Assembly (NCBI GenBank): GCA_030522415.1
Contig: CM060127.1
Span: 17,647,314-17,711,313, forward strand
Direction of reading: 5' to 3'
Length of the DNA: 64,000 nt
Source: Channallabes apus
Taxonomy: Eukaryota > Chordata > Actinopteri > Siluriformes > Clariidae
Part shown: piece after piece, positions 1-12,626 of the stretch
How the letters are laid out: each line of letters opens with the position of its first letter
Position numbering within the stretch: the first letter of the stretch is position 1
Position numbers and translations under genes: made by a program
The notes under the pieces: generated by a model
Databases searched by the model: none
Told to the model about the DNA's origin: nothing
Seen by the model: the letters and a program-made list of their open reading frames with translations, nothing else

Positions 1-1845
1 GTGTATTATTTTTCTACCAAAGCAGAGGAAAATCACTATTGTGTGAAATGAATTGGCCTCTACAGTCAACAGTCACCAAACTGCCTGCAGTATTAAATCG
101 GACCAGTCACTTGCAGTTTCAGCTTACCAGACATAATCAACAATCAGTTGTTGATATGTAATCAGTGTTAATCCGGTCACAGCCATTACACTACTCTTTA
201 AAGCAATGCTAGCCAATTAGCTGATCATACATCACTCTGACCATCTGTTGAACACTTTTACTAAAAAAAAAAAAGCATTCCAGTTAAAATATATTGGAAA
301 TATTTAAAATAATGAAAATGTGCACCTGTAATGGGCTCCTTGCTCACACCGTAGGCTCCGTACGTAGCAGTCACCCATACTGCAGGTGTGCGAAGGGGCG
401 AGGCCGCGAGGTCGAGCCGGCTGATGATAATTAATGTTAATGGATCTCTGGCTTTCTCTGTGTTAAAAATCCTTACCTTTTTTCCCCTCCTCCCTCCTTT
501 AATCCTTCTCCTTCATCGTTTTTTCTAATTAAAATTACTTCTTTTCCCGTAAGGCCTCGCCTCATTTCCATGTGTCTGTGGTGCCGCCAAAAACTGTTAC
601 AACATCAAATGTAAGAACTACAAAGCTCTCCGACGATTGATTAAAGCGCATGCTTGTTAACTGATGCTGCCGCAAAACCTAATTTTTAAATGCATTTTAA
701 TACATTTTTAAACACGACATTTGTAATGCCAGTAACGTAATGTTATTGACATTGGTCACTGTAATCAAATTACATGCATTTAAAATGTAACACGTTACAT
801 TACTGCGCTATCAGGAAATGCAATTAGATTAAGTAAGACATGGTAGAGTTAAAAAAAAAAAAGGATATTGCCCACGACTGTACTGTAGTTGTTGTCAATT
901 ATATGATTTTATAATGAAATTTGCTGAAATTAATTTGGAGAGAATGCCAATAGAAGCATTATTTTTTTCACTAGTGATCTCAAACTTTAGGACCCCACTA
1001 TTTATTAGAAATGCACCAATGTGCTACCGGTATAATTTTTGACTGGACGTTCTGCGGTTTCAGTTATGATGATTAGTCTGGAAAAGATACCAGGTGCACA
1101 TGCAAGTTAAAAACAACTTGCAAAATGAACAAACTAATTACAGTGCAATGATAAAAATAAAATTCCTGCACAAAAGGCTGCATATTCCCTAGACTACGCC
1201 CTACAACAATACCATGGGCTATTCTGCTACTAACAAGAGTAGGATTTGGCAGTTGCCCATGTTTAAAAAAAAGAAAAGGTAATCTCAGTGAGAGCACAGA
1301 GGGCATCAGGCATTGGCAGTTCCCATGTTCTGGCCTCGGGGGGGGGGGGGTAAAAAAACAACAACAAAAAAAACTCTCAACACTCTCCTGAGAACTTTTC
1401 AGCGACACATTAACAGAAACAGAAACAGATTTAGTGAAATTTTAATCGTGCTTCTTTTCAATAAACACCTCCAGACTGTGACTAGAATATGCATTAAATG
1501 CATGTGTAACTTATTTAATACCCTAACAACCCTATTCCTGTTTCCTTGGACTTGAGAGTTTCTTAGTCTCTCACAAATGCACACAAAGTATCTAAGCCTG
1601 CAAAGTCCTTATTTTGCGTCAGTGTAACCCTATCCATACAGTTCCAAGAGGATTTCCACAAGCTCACCTTACTGTGTGCCATCTAAAGTGCCCCCGAGTG
1701 TGCCCCAGTAAAACACTTAAAGCAGTTCTCAGTGGATCAGCAGTAGCGGTATGCCGAGAATGCCTCTAAAACTAAAGACTCTCTGTCTCTTTCTCTCTCT
1801 CTCCACCATCACAAAAAACTTTCATTGCAAAAAGGAACTAGGTAT
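1..1845. other. Non-coding stretch, inferred slc45a4 intron
   Basis: No convincing exon is visible on either strand. The segment is AT-rich with homopolymer runs, a G run at 1339-1350, and a more CpG-rich patch near 350-420. The block at 700-810 contains GTAATC/GTTACATT-type sequence that resembles decayed fish MITE DNA, but no terminal repeats could be paired. It lies downstream of the slc45a4 coding exon at 4620-4914 on the minus strand, so it is most simply intron. Confidence 0.5.
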
Positions 1846-2834
1846 TAGGGCTGGGCGATGTGGCTGAAAACTATATCACGATATCAGTGTTTCATATCGG
1901 TCGATATAGATAATTATTGATATTTTTTATGACCCCTTTAAAATAAGGACCAGGAGAAAAATATATTACATTTAAACATTTTTATCTTAAACTTAACCTT
2001 CCTCTGATCATAGTCCCCTTAGATATTAAGACAGAAATGTCAACAACCATGGAAAACTCAAATAATTAAAATGTAAACATAAGTCTAAAGTCACAATGAA
2101 CACTTAACAATTATCTCTTAACATTTAAGGTGCAAAATGAAAGAATATGTAAGAAACACTTAATAAAGTATAATAAAATAATGCAAAGTACATTCTCTAC
2201 GTATGAAGAGGAATCCAGCAGACCAGCACGAGACAACGATATGGCGCAACCAAACGTGATACTGTTACATGGTTGGCATTAGCGTATCACTCCCTACGTT
2301 GCTAGGTTACCAGAGAGCGAGTGCCTTTGTTAATGCAACTGTCACAGGCAACCGGAGGCGGACCAGAAGACTAGCAGTTAGCCCTTGTAGCATGGACAGT
2401 AAACCCAAACGCGGAAATAGCGTGAACAGGCAGGATAACCACGCGAGTTATTGTAAGAACTCTCTCACGCTGAGAGCAAGAGTTTACACAATTAAACCCG
2501 CGTTCTAGCAACACACACTCAATCAGGAATTGGACCCAAAATGGTGAGTACTCACATAAGATCCGGCGAAGCGCCGGAAACGGTATGTGCAGACTCAATG
2601 ACTGAGCGATGTGAAGCGTCATCTTGTCTCCGTTTATGCTTTCTGAGTCGCGATCATACCACTTCCGGGTCCTAGTGCCGGTCGCGGAGCGAGTGCGCAT
2701 GACAGCAAACAAACTAGCTTCGCAACCTCTGTTTTCTTCCGACAAAGAATAAAAATTATTGAACGTTTTATCGAACACATTTTTTATTGATATCGATCAC
2801 GTGTCTATCGTTATCGTTTTATCGCCCAGCCCTA
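1846..2834. mobile_element. hAT-type non-autonomous element
   Basis: The element starts TAGGGCTGGGCGAT and ends with the inverted form ATCGCCCAGCCCTA. It is flanked by an 8-bp target duplication with one mismatch (CTAGGTAT on the left, CTAGGCAT on the right), which is the hAT signature. Sub-terminal sequence is rich in CGATAT/ATATCG. No intact transposase is visible; short open frames inside are not family proteins. At 989 bp it is an internally deleted derivative. Confidence 0.88.
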
Positions 2835-2984
2835 CTAGGCATCATATTGTGCTTGTAGATTTGTTCCCAGGCAGACAGGCAAAAAAAATGAAATTAGAAC
2901 AGCTTTATGCCCTTTATTCCTTTATGCCTAATCCAGTCAGTAATCACCGTTCCCAAATCCTAAATTCACTCTTGGGATCAATAA

Positions 2985-3262
2985 GATTCACCCATCCATC
3001 CATCCATCCGCCCATCCATCCACCCATCCATTCAATTAATTTACTTTACAAGGACGAGCAGGCAAATCTTGGTTAAATGTTCAGATGCGTGGAAGAATGG
3101 ATGGATGGAACGATTAGAAAGATGGATGATGGATGGATGCTCTGATGGATGGATTAATTATTGGATAAAATTTCAGAGAGATGGAAGTTCAGGAGGACGG
3201 AAAGATGAAAACTTAAATGGATGAACAGATGCATGAATGGATGGACGTTCAATGAAAAAGAT
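2985..3262. repeat. Degenerate CATC/GATG satellite-like tract
   Basis: A (CATC)n run with CACC/CGCC variants at 2989-3031 is followed by a long degenerate GATG-rich tract on the same strand (3090-3260). The two arms are roughly complementary and could pair as an imperfect hairpin. Confidence 0.7.
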
Positions 3263-3537
3263 GCATTAGCAAATCTGATATGCAAGATTAGGTAAATGTA
3301 TGATCAAATGTCTGACTATGGAATAATCATATTTTACAAATTAAGTCTGAATCGATTTCCTACAATCATCACTTGCAGCAAGTACTGTAAATATTAACTA
3401 TGTAACGAGTAAACAAATTGGCTTTTCACAGACTACATTTGTGTGTGTAAGCAGTATAAGCATGATCTATAGTTATGCATGAGGTGACTAAATTCAATTA
3501 ATTAATTAATTAATTAAAATTAATCCAGTTAATTTTA

Positions 3538-3795
3538 GAGGGCAGTGGTGGCTCAATCGGTTAAGGCTGTGGGTTTCTGGGTTACTGATCGGAAGGTCAG
3601 GGGTTCGAACCCCAGCATCGGCAAGTTGCCACTGTTAAGCCCTTGAGCAAGGCCCTTAACCCTATCTGCTCCAGGGGCGCTGTAAGCTGGCTGACCCTGC
3701 GCTCTGACCCCAGTTTCCTAATTGGGATATGCGAAGAAGAAATTTCGCTGTGCTGTAAAAAGTACATGTGACAATAATTGAATATTCTTCTTCTT
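3538..3795 (+). mobile_element. tRNA-derived SINE
   Basis: A tRNA-like head carries an A-box-like segment (TGGCTCAATCGG) and a B-box (GGTTCGAACCC, about 3601-3611). The body follows (TTGCCACTG..., CCTTGAGCAAGGCCCTTAACCC, about 3628-3662). The end is a CTT microsatellite (TTCTTCTTCTTCT). The same body recurs at 39.5, 62.0 and 63.3 kb. No tRNA cloverleaf is expected to be functional. Confidence 0.85.
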
Positions 3796-4619
3796 CTTCT
3801 AAATGAGGTGACTGAAATGTCTCAGCTCGTCATGCAGCAGGTTTTGGAGGCAGGGAAAATATAGTTCATCCTTCTAAGTGAAGGGTGTAAATGATCCATG
3901 TGGCAAATTAAATCTGATCTTTAGAATCTTACATGCTAGAAAGCATGTATATGATTTTTGTTTTTAAAATATTAATAACACCTTACGGTGGAGAATTTAC
4001 ATGCGACTATACATATTTTGTATTGTTATCTTCTTTGTGTTTATCGTCTTTCAGCTGTAATGCCTGGTTTGTGTTTCTTTACTTCTATTCAATTAAAAAA
4101 AAACAGTAAATAACGACAGCTGGAGATACTGGCATAACTAGACTGTACATTAATGTAACTAATTTACTTCCATTTTCATACAGCTGCCCCTCTCAATTTA
4201 GGTTTATAACAGTTGCCCAACATCATATTTCTTTATGGCATCAGTGATCTTGAAATTAAAAGCATTGCTTGTTGCGCATGAACTTTCCAAAGCTGCAGGG
4301 CGTCTCTTCTTAAGACTCTCCACACAATTAGAACTCTGCATTATACCCATTTTGTTAACCGTTATATTAAACTCTATTACTTTAGTAATTTTTTTTTGTC
4401 TGATTACCATCAGATGTCCTTTCACCCCGGGTCTGCTGTGTTTAGAAAGTGCGGCCATTGTTCAATCACTGCAAAACGTACTGTACATGTTTGCGCGTTT
4501 TAACCCACCACCCAGAGCACTCTAAAATGATAAGGATCATGCATTCTTTCAGATAAAAAAATGGAAACTGAAAAAGGAAAATGAGGACTTTGCACAACAA
4601 CAAGTGGGCTGGAACTTAC
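3796..4619. other. Intron sequence next to the slc45a4 exon
   Basis: AT-rich unique sequence on the 3' side (in gene sense) of the slc45a4 coding exon. The minus-strand donor GTAAGT lies at its right edge (4614-4619). No further exon was recognised. Confidence 0.5.
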
Positions 4620-4914
4620 CAATTTGCAGCAGTACAGGAGTCACCAGGGCTGTCTCCATTGCGTAGCAGAACTCTCGTCCAAACATGATGGCTCCGTTCA
4701 TAACCCACTGGCGCAAGGGGATGCTGTCTATAGAACCCTCGCTGGCAGATTCCTCCTGACTCTCCTGGTCCCGTCCAGTGGCTTCACCCGCCGAGGTAGC
4801 CCTGTCCCCTCCTCCACCTTCATCTGAGCTTGCAGTGGCTGTCTTGGAAGGGACCACAACAACCTCCTGCACCTGCATAGCATCTGCATCAGCGTTCTGG
4901 GGCGCCATCGTCAT
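4620..4914 (-). CDS. slc45a4: slc45a4, first coding exon (partial gene)
   Basis: This encodes the N-terminus of solute carrier family 45 member 4, a multi-pass membrane carrier of the sugar/proton cotransporter-like SLC45 family. The 98 visible codons hold a variable acidic, Ser/Glu-rich cytosolic tail (MAPQNAD, MQVQE) and then the conserved start of the first membrane helix, including [15 protein letters not shown] at about residues 78-92. The exon ends AATTG|GTAAGT at 4620/4619, splitting a Gly codon in phase 1, as expected after QIG. The start is one of three in-frame ATGs (4920, 4914, 4908); 4914 gives MTMAPQ, closest to the family form. An in-frame TAA lies 11 codons upstream of 4920, so no longer N-terminus is possible in this exon. 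Later exons lie left of the window. Slc45a4 is next to gpr20 in mammals, supporting the call. Confidence 0.88.
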
Positions 4915-5204
4915 CGGCATGCAACCGGCAAGGGAAGGACACCTCACTCTTTACTGATGTGCCAAGACAAGATGCGGCAAAATCAATTCAAAGGATGAAT
5001 GGTGCGTGTTAAAATCCAAGCAGCTCCTTTTGGTAATCGAAGTGTGCTGTCGAGAGGAATCGAATGCTCACTGCACAGAATACATTCCGTTTAGGTTCCT
5101 TAAGGACGTGCTGTTAAGCTCTTAGCAAAAGGTTTTTTTGGTATGCACCCGTGTGGGAGATATGGCTTTTTCATGAGGTCACAACATTTGGTGTGATCGA
5201 AAGT

Positions 5205-5259
5205 ATATGTAAGTATGTATGTATGTGACAATAGGAGTATGTGTGAGTGTAAATATGTA

Positions 5260-5295
<36 letters not shown>
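5205..5295. repeat. (ATGT)n/(TG)n microsatellite
   Basis: Interrupted GTAT/TATG units pass into a pure TG run at about 5263-5294. Confidence 0.85.
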
Positions 5296-5298
<3 letters not shown>

Positions 5299-5716
5299 GG
5301 ATAAGTGTGGTGTGTGTAAGTGGTGAATGCGTGTCTACTGTCTATTGAAAACAGTAAAAATCCATATCATTTGCCATTCAGTTAATACTAGTTTCATGAT
5401 TTCGGTGGAGGAGGTGTTGAAGAGAGAGGGCAGGCAGCGGGCCGCAGGGCAGGACACACAGCAGGTAGCTCGCCGGTAAATCCCCATCGAGTGGCTTATC
5501 AATCTGTCTCACACAGGAAAAGAGAAATAAGTCGAAATGTTATATGAAGTGAATCACAAAAGTTTTTATTTTTAATCCTTCATTTGCCAAACCTTATCTG
5601 ATATGAGTTTAGTCTGAGTTTAGCTACTTTACATACACACAAAGAAAGTTCATTAATTCAAATTGTACCAATGAGGTTTACAGTATATATCATATCGGTA
5701 GCTGTAAAGTGGATAT

Positions 5717-5741
5717 AGAGAGAGAGAGAGAGAGAGAGAGA
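5717..5741. repeat. (GA)n microsatellite
   Basis: About twelve GA units directly after GGATATA. Confidence 0.85.
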
Positions 5742-7639
5742 CACTATGCCCCATCCCTTTTTATCACTCAAATTTTTCCTCTCTCTTTTCTCTCATTATC
5801 TTTCTTCATTCACTTTCCTAATCCCCATCCCTCATAATTTTTCTCATTCCCCTCTCTGTCTCACTCTTCTGTACATATTATTGTCTTACTTTCCTCTCCT
5901 TCTGTCTTTTTTTTCCTGACACACCCTTTTTTTTTGCATTTTCTCTTAGAACTTCTCCCATTTATGGGAACAGGAAATTTCGACTCACTATCCACAGATT
6001 AATGTTATAATAATCCACAGATTATTGAGATTTAAATTTATAATGTCCTAAGTAAGCAAACAACGCAACTCTTTGAGAACATTCCTTGACTTTGTTGGTC
6101 TTTATTACCCATTAGTCAAAGTCCCTGGGTTAGGTTCAGAACAATCAGAGGCATTAACATGTTTGGACAGATTGTACATGGTCACAGCTCTGTGCTGAAG
6201 TTTATAAAATGCGGAAGAACCATTCCTGCCAATAAATATCTGACACATGAAAGCATGCACACATTAAGAGGTTTAATACTGTAAGTGTTAACTTGCTTGA
6301 AACCGGTTAACCAAACCGGTTGTTTCCTGGCACGTACATAATTTGTCCAGGTTTCTAACATGCTTTATGAGTGGAAATTTTACATTTCACTAGGCATGGC
6401 ACAATAATAAATGATAATCAATGATCATATAGTTTCTTGTGCATTTCATGGGATTGATTATGGTAAATGGCGATTTTAATTTTTAAAACTTCCTAATTCT
6501 TAAATTTTTTGCAACTGCTGTATAGTGAAGGTCTACAATGTAGACTTTCATTTTTAAACACAAAATGGATGAACACTGCTCATGCACAAATGTTCCAATT
6601 ACAAACTCATAAAACCAAAAGAATGATCTGTCCCAATGTGTCTTCAACGTGACTCATTTCTCACTCAGGGTTCTTTTTCCATTCTCGGCTATCTGGTGAC
6701 AATAACACGTCTCAATCACTCTCTAGCACATCAGCTACCTGAGCAGCGTGAGACTGAGCTACACCTCCCAGAGGTGATGCAAGCAATCTATCTGTATAAA
6801 TAGTTTTTGACTAGGGGACCCACTGGGGAGCCCAGGTATCCACCTGCAGCTCTTGTAGCGAGCATCCAACTTCCCACTGGGTTTCCTTTTATTACACAGG
6901 ATTCAGGAGGAACTTTGCAAGTTCGAGTACATTTCTTAGATGCACAAAAGAAACTATACAGTAACGTAAGACAAAAAATAATCAAATATTGTCAGCTATA
7001 ACAGAATCAGATGGGAGGAATATCATGATCTTTATAAGTGCCTTTAGAGATGTTCAGGCTATTTTATCTTCTCTAAAATATTTCAGGTCTTCAAGAACGA
7101 TGTTGACACATGTTAAATTCACTGTAACATTAGTTAGATTGAATTGGTTTTTCAGGGAGTGTCTGAACTCGTGCATCTGGAGAGCAATGAAATTACCACA
7201 GCATCACAGAAGTGAGCATCATAGTGATTTCCATTTTCTAAGTGTTTGTATCACGTGATACAATTATCATGCTCCACTTACCAAATGTCAATGTTCAAAG
7301 CGTCAAAGAGAGGATAGAGGAGATGCTAGCTCTTTCAGTTTTGAGCAAAATAAGACTTAGAAATACACATTGCAATCAAGAAAAAAAGACATATTAGCAA
7401 GTCAGAATATTTGCATATAGTTTCTCAAGCAAACCAAATCTATTATTTCTAAAGAAATTTTACAAAAATGTAAAGCAAAATATTCTTGTTCTATTGTTCA
7501 AAAAATAAGACCATTTACAGTACGTTTAAATTTAGTACAGTAAACATTTAGTACAATTAGTACAGAAATAAGCTCAATAATCTTACATTTGGTTTGTTGT
7601 CATCCTATATTATGAAAATGTATAACACTAGGGTATTTA

Positions 7640-8424
7640 CTGCACGCTTGAATGGACGCCATTTTGTCTCAGAGCTGTTTCGAACTGTGAACTTTGTCTT
7701 GTTGAGGATTTAGCATTAGCATTATTCACCATCAGGACAGCTTTACAGGAAAGCCATTTTCTATGACCGTGCTACTGGACTGATTCATTGAAACCTAACT
7801 CATCCCATAATCTCATACTCCAGTACACCTATCCCGAATGGCAACTACGCTAATTCTCACCATCTGTTCTGCATTTCTCTACCCATCCCGAGGCATCGGG
7901 AGATTGTGCCAGCTTCAGTAGACAAAGGCCGACCCTGCGAGGTTCCTGAGGCATCCAGAGAAGGACCAGCTCCAGCTGGATTCAGCTTTATGATGGTTGG
8001 AGCTACACATACTGCTCCTGTGCTTCCAGTGATCCAGACCTCATCTGCCCTCTGCACCTACTGACTCGTCCCTATGCTGAACTGGTCTTCATGTCAATTT
8101 AAATAATTTCTGTCATATTGAATTTTCAGCTGCACAACACACAAGATGTTATATCATTTCTATCTGTTATCACCCAAATGAGGATGGGTTCCCTGTTGAG
8201 TCTGGTTCCTCTCAAGGTTTCTTCCTAATGCCATCTCAGGGAGTTTTTCCTTGCCACCGTCGCCGTCACCCCTGGCTTGCTCATCAGAGAAATTTCATTC
8301 ATTCGTCTCATTATTATTAGCTGCACATTTTTCTCACACATACACACTTCCAATTATTTTCTTTTCTATAAAAGTTTTCTTTATTTTATATTTTCTATAA
8401 AAAAATATATATAAAATATATATA

Positions 8425-8458
<34 letters not shown>

Positions 8459-8580
8459 GTTTTTATTTATTTATTTTTTTGTTAAATTTCTTTCATTTTT
8501 GTGAAGCTGCTTTGAGACAATGGCCATTTTTAAAAGCGCTATATAAATAAAAGTTGAATTGAATTGAAAACCGGTGAGGC
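7640..8580 (+). mobile_element. Interspersed retroposon-like repeat with GAATT tail
   Basis: The 3' part reads GTTCCTCTCAAGGTTTCTTCC, then a CTTGCCACCGTCGCC block, an AT microsatellite, and a conserved end (AGCTGCTTTGAGACAATGG ... AAAGCGCTATATAAATAAA) closing in GAATTGAATTGAA. This end is widespread in teleost genomes and, with its short tandem tail, behaves like a LINE/SINE-type 3' end. A decayed second copy of the tail is at 63.8 kb. The exact left boundary and superfamily are uncertain. Open frames inside (for example 7857-8057) are not recognised. Confidence 0.6.
8402..8458. repeat. (TA)n and (ATT)n tracts inside the repeat
   Basis: An AT run followed by about ten ATT units sits within the retroposon-like element. 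Confidence 0.8.
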
Positions 8581-9864
8581 CGACTCATTTCTCGGTCACT
8601 CATAGTGTGACACAGTGTGACACTAAATACAAGTACTGTAAGTAGCAAGAGTTGAAATCAATTCTTGGTTGATTTTTTTATGTAGGCACCATCTGCATAG
8701 AAAACTATGGACATGTGTATTCAGGTGGAACTAAAATAATTAGACAACCGTGGAGTCCAGGGACAAAAATATTTAATTCAACCTTCTCTCAGGGGAAAAA
8801 CGCTGCAGCCAATCTGGACAGAACATTTTATTAGAGAACCTGTTCAAATACCTGTAAAATAATGAAATACCCCTGGGCGCCATATAAATGTAATAAATGT
8901 TCGAAAAAAATTTAAGACATGGTTGACTTGGTACATATTTTTTAAGTGGCAAATATTTATATTGTATTCTGCTATACTCAGTATATAGCAGGTTTACTTC
9001 TGATAAATTATGCTGTGTTGACAGAATGATAAACACATCAGATCAATACACACAAGGTACTGTATATGCACGCATACAGTACAACAGTACACATTGTATG
9101 GGCTTATGGGCTTAAGGGCATCACGGTGAAATATTTACTACACTGAGTTTCTAACACTATCTGACAACCCCATTAACATCTCTATCTCCAAGGGCAAAAA
9201 GACAAGTAAAAGGGGATGAGAGAAATATATTGAGCGTACCTGTATACTGTAATGCTGGTGTTAGTGGTGTGGACAGGCTACGCTTGATCAATATGAGAGA
9301 GATCTTGACAAATTCAGGCAGACACCAAGGGATTGCATTAGTATGGAAGACGGTACCTTGACTCCTTCAATCTATAATTTACAGTCTGAGCAGGTAGACA
9401 GAGGCTCTGATACAGATTGCAGCTTCATTCTGCAACTCAACAAATAGCTATTTTTTCTTTCCTAACAAAACAAGTTCACATATTTTTAGGCCTTATTATC
9501 CATGGTATAAGCCTATGATATAATCACTATAGGTTTTAAACTTTTATAACAGTGAAGAACATGACAATGTGATTTCAGTTACAACATAAGCTAAGTTAAG
9601 TGAGCGGCAGTTTCCACCAGCTGGTCAATCATCCATCACAGCCAATTCCTTGTCTCTGTGCAAAGTGCATCTACAGAAAGCAGTGTTTCATGATAATGGG
9701 ACTCGGCTTCCTCATAAACGCATTAGAAAAACCAACCAAGTTGATTGTGGCATTACTTTAAATTGCCCTTTTAGACGATTAGTTGGGTCTTTGATTTATC
9801 TGGACGGGGTTATGCCAGCGATCACGTATATATCCAGGGAAAATAAGTTTCTGTTGATTCGAAG
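8581..9864. other. Non-coding, nothing recognised
   Basis: AT-rich unique sequence with several TAC(A/T)GTA heptamers (8634, 9057, 9075, 9245 approximately). No exon, RNA gene or complete repeat could be supported. Confidence 0.4.
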
Positions 9865-10351
9865 TAGTGATGAGTCATTCATGAATGATTCGTTATTTTT
9901 GAACGAGTCTTTAACATGACTCAGTAGAACGAGTAGAGTGATTAGTTCATTTTCTACTGCAATGCATCACAAAACCTCCATAGGTTATGTACAGTATGTA
10001 CAGGAAACAGAAATGAGTAGTTATCTTTGAGTCTTTTGCTCCGAATCGTTCGTTCTTTTGTCACATGACTCCCATAGATGCTATGCAATGCAGTAGATTC
10101 AAAAGAACGAATGACTCGGACTAGAACATATGTGAGGTGAGCTGCTCATTCTGTTTATCATAAGATGCCGATAATATTTTCATCACTGGAACTATACCCA
10201 AAATTTGTGTATGTAGACATGTTGGGTGTCTGTTTATTTAAAATTTAACATTTATTTTTATTTCGGAACCAAAGAACGAAATTAACTAAATGACTCAAAA
10301 ACGAGATTTAAAGAACTGAGTCACTAAAATGATTCAAACTTCCCATCACTA
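9865..10351. mobile_element. hAT-type MITE (TAGTGATG ends)
   Basis: Inverted ends TAGTGATG ... CATCACTA are seen, with sub-terminal GAATGATTC / GAACGA motifs. The flanking 8-mers ATTCGAAG and ATTGGGAG resemble a decayed 8-bp target duplication. A related copy lies at 29.4-29.82 kb. No coding capacity. Confidence 0.75.
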
Positions 10352-10639
10352 ATTGGGAGTGCTTTAAAATAAGAGTAAAATGAATGCTGGTGAGCTTAAG
10401 GAACAACCTGAAAGATGTACAGTACAGTACTGGAAGAAGAAAAGAAAAAAAAACACTCAGCTATTCCTGCCATTCCTTGAAGGTTTACAGAGAGAATAAT
10501 ATAAAATATTACAGTTATTTCATAGTAATAGATGGAGTTGAACTTCAGGTGCACTTCTGCACACACTGTCACACAAACATGTTGCAACAATCTGATGACC
10601 TCAGTCTGTCCTCCAAAGGATTGTGAAAACATGAGTTTT

Positions 10640-10708
10640 AATGAAAAACCTACAGTATAATGAGTAATTCTGCACCAAGTACACTCTTGAACCATCATTA
10701 CTGAAGTC
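10640..10708. repeat. Local repeat unit, copy 1
   Basis: The segment GAAAAACCTACAGTATAATG ... CATTACTGAAGT matches 11296-11352. The only clean insertion relative to that copy near its start is CAGTA. Confidence 0.7.
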
Positions 10709-11205
10709 ATTGACGGGCTTTTGGCAAGCTGAGAGACTAAGAGAGAGGGTGAGAGACTAATACCTACTCTGGAGAAATGTAGCTCCTTACAAAACATCAA
10801 ATTGTGAAGTTGAGGTACAGTACTATAAAAACTATGGAATAGGCATTTAGTGCTTCTTTAAAAAAATTGTGTTGGAGAGAATTTAAAGAAAGAAAGAAAG
10901 TAACTTGTATTATTAATCTGCATTTTCCAAATGGCGCGAATAAGTTTCATATCATTTAGCGTTAATGGTGTTAGAAAATAAATTGAAATGCCATTCACCT
11001 TATATACATTGGCGCACACCAGGAAAACACCTGCAGGTTCATTATTGGAGTCAGCATGACTGAAAGCTTGCAAAAACGATTTTCCATTCTATGTGTACTG
11101 ACAAATTAAAAGCGGATTTAAAAATTAACTCCAGGCCAAATGCTCTTTCATTTCAGTAGTTTTCCACCTGTTATTCTGCTCATTAAGACTAGGTTACAGC
11201 AAGTG
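10707..11205. repeat. Direct duplication, copy 1 (about 500 bp)
   Basis: From GGCTTTTGGCAAGCTGAGAG to ATTCTGCTCATTAAGACTAG this block is repeated in the same orientation at 12627-13145. Differences are point changes, A-run length changes and two small insertions. It is non-coding; open frames here are not conserved between the copies. Confidence 0.85.
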
Positions 11206-11295
11206 AACCCAGCAAGCGCCTAACCTCCAATTCAATGTGAAATAGGACTGTAGATCTGATATAGGTCAGGTATAATCCTGGTGTCCACTCTTTAT

Positions 11296-11352
11296 ATGAA
11301 AAACCTATAATGAGTCATTCTGCACTCTTGAAACATCATTACTGAAGTAATT
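11296..11352. repeat. Local repeat unit, copy 2
   Basis: Matches 10640-10708 without the CAGTA insertion (CCTATAATGAG here versus CCTACAGTATAATGAG there) and without an ACCAAGTAC segment. Confidence 0.7.
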
Positions 11353-11629
11353 TATCATTTGATGGTTTATAACCATTTTGGAATCTAGTGATTTTTCTGT
11401 ATGACATGAGCTGTTGGGCCCATGACTCGATGATTCAGAACTGTTTCGGGGCACAAAAAGGATCTACCCAATATTAGGCAGATGGTTTTAACTGACTGGT
11501 GTATGTGGAGATGAATGTGCACAATTATCTCCATGGGTTGACTAAAATGAGTCAGCATCTACAGATGACCACCATAGAACATGGTGTAATCACCTTGTTT
11601 TAGATAAGAATAGATGCGGGCAATGATAG

Positions 11630-11760
11630 CACCCATCTTTAGGGCTCTGGACTACCAATAAGAAGGCTTCAAACTCTGGTACCACCAAGATGCTACTGTT
11701 TATTTCTCACCAGCTCAGCTAAATTCTAAAATCACTTTGGATAAAAGAGGGAATACAAAA
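11630..11760 (+). mobile_element. Old SINE fragment
   Basis: GGGCTCTGGACTACCAATAA ... CTTCAAACTCTGGTACCACC ... CTTTGGATAAAAG corresponds, with many changes, to the body of the SINE copies at 39.5 and 62.0 kb (CTGGACTACGG, CAAACCCC, CTCTGGATAAGAG). Confidence 0.5.
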
Positions 11761-12626
11761 ACAAGATCTATAGACCATAAAGTGTTAACGTTATTACCTG
11801 CTTATCTCTAAATATCTTTTGAGTTCCTAATCCTGATCTATCATACATCTATCCATCTTTCTATCCACCCATCCACCCACTCTCTGTAACTGGTTATACA
11901 AATCAGCTCAAAGCTGTTATTGTAAAAGCAACATTGCAGAAGGTAGGAAAAGTATTCATCCCATGAGCTTTTCAATATTTTGTGGATCTGAAAGGAGTTA
12001 ATGGGATTATATGCCATGAATCTATACAAAATGCCACCAATATTCTCCCACTGCTGTAAAACATCTAAACTAGTGCTGATGCCACCAGATGACATCAGAA
12101 GTAACTGATCTCAGACGCTTCTTAAAGAACAACTTAAATAAACGAGATCATGAAGACCACAGTCTAAGATAATAAAAAAGTGTCAATCAGGTTAATGAGA
12201 AAAAAAAAATCAAATGGCAAAAATCCAAAATGCAGTCCATTTACAATGCTGTAATCTGTGCAAAAGTTCAAGGAAGGCGAATATTTATGCTAAGTAGTCC
12301 ATATGGTCCAAAAGCAAGCACAATAATTATTATGCATGTCACATTTTTTGAGATCACTAAGGTCCAGTAAACAATTGCAGTACAATTAGGCACACATACA
12401 AGTCACAGGATGAGTAATAATAACTTCATGAATACTCTTATTAGCGATCATCCACCTACATTGTCTCCACACTTCTCCACCAGTTGCACACAATTTAGGA
12501 AAGGGTCTTGGCTGTTATGTCACACACACGCACAAAAAAAAGTCGATCCCAGGCACACTGCTGTCTCAGCCGTATCTCCTGCGTTATTCAAAGGGCAGGC
12601 AGAGACTAATAATAGATCCTGTCATC

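Larger units (their letters stand above)
4921..7639. other. Inferred slc45a4 5' UTR remainder and intron 1, left part
   Basis: On the minus strand a pyrimidine-rich stretch ending CATCAG (about 4954) could be the acceptor for the coding exon. A G-rich block at 5400-5500 is uncharacterised. No protein-coding exon is visible. A TG/ATGT microsatellite (5205-5295) and a GA run (5717-5741) lie here. Several patches (6640-6790, 7140-7260) look unique and could be regulatory, but nothing specific supports that. Confidence 0.4.

Noticed and set aside
2371..2778. 135-codon minus-strand gene
   Set aside because: Lies wholly inside a hAT-type non-autonomous element and resembles no transposase.
3560..3620. 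tRNA gene
   Set aside because: A- and B-box-like motifs belong to the head of a SINE with body and tail; the body recurs at 39.5, 62.0 and 63.3 kb and no cloverleaf with anticodon loop could be drawn.
6795..6805. TATAAATAG as a promoter
   Set aside because: Isolated motif in AT-rich DNA with no CpG enrichment, downstream exon or donor nearby.
7857..8057. Open frame of 66 codons
   Set aside because: Inside a retroposon-like repeat; not recognised as a repeat-encoded protein.
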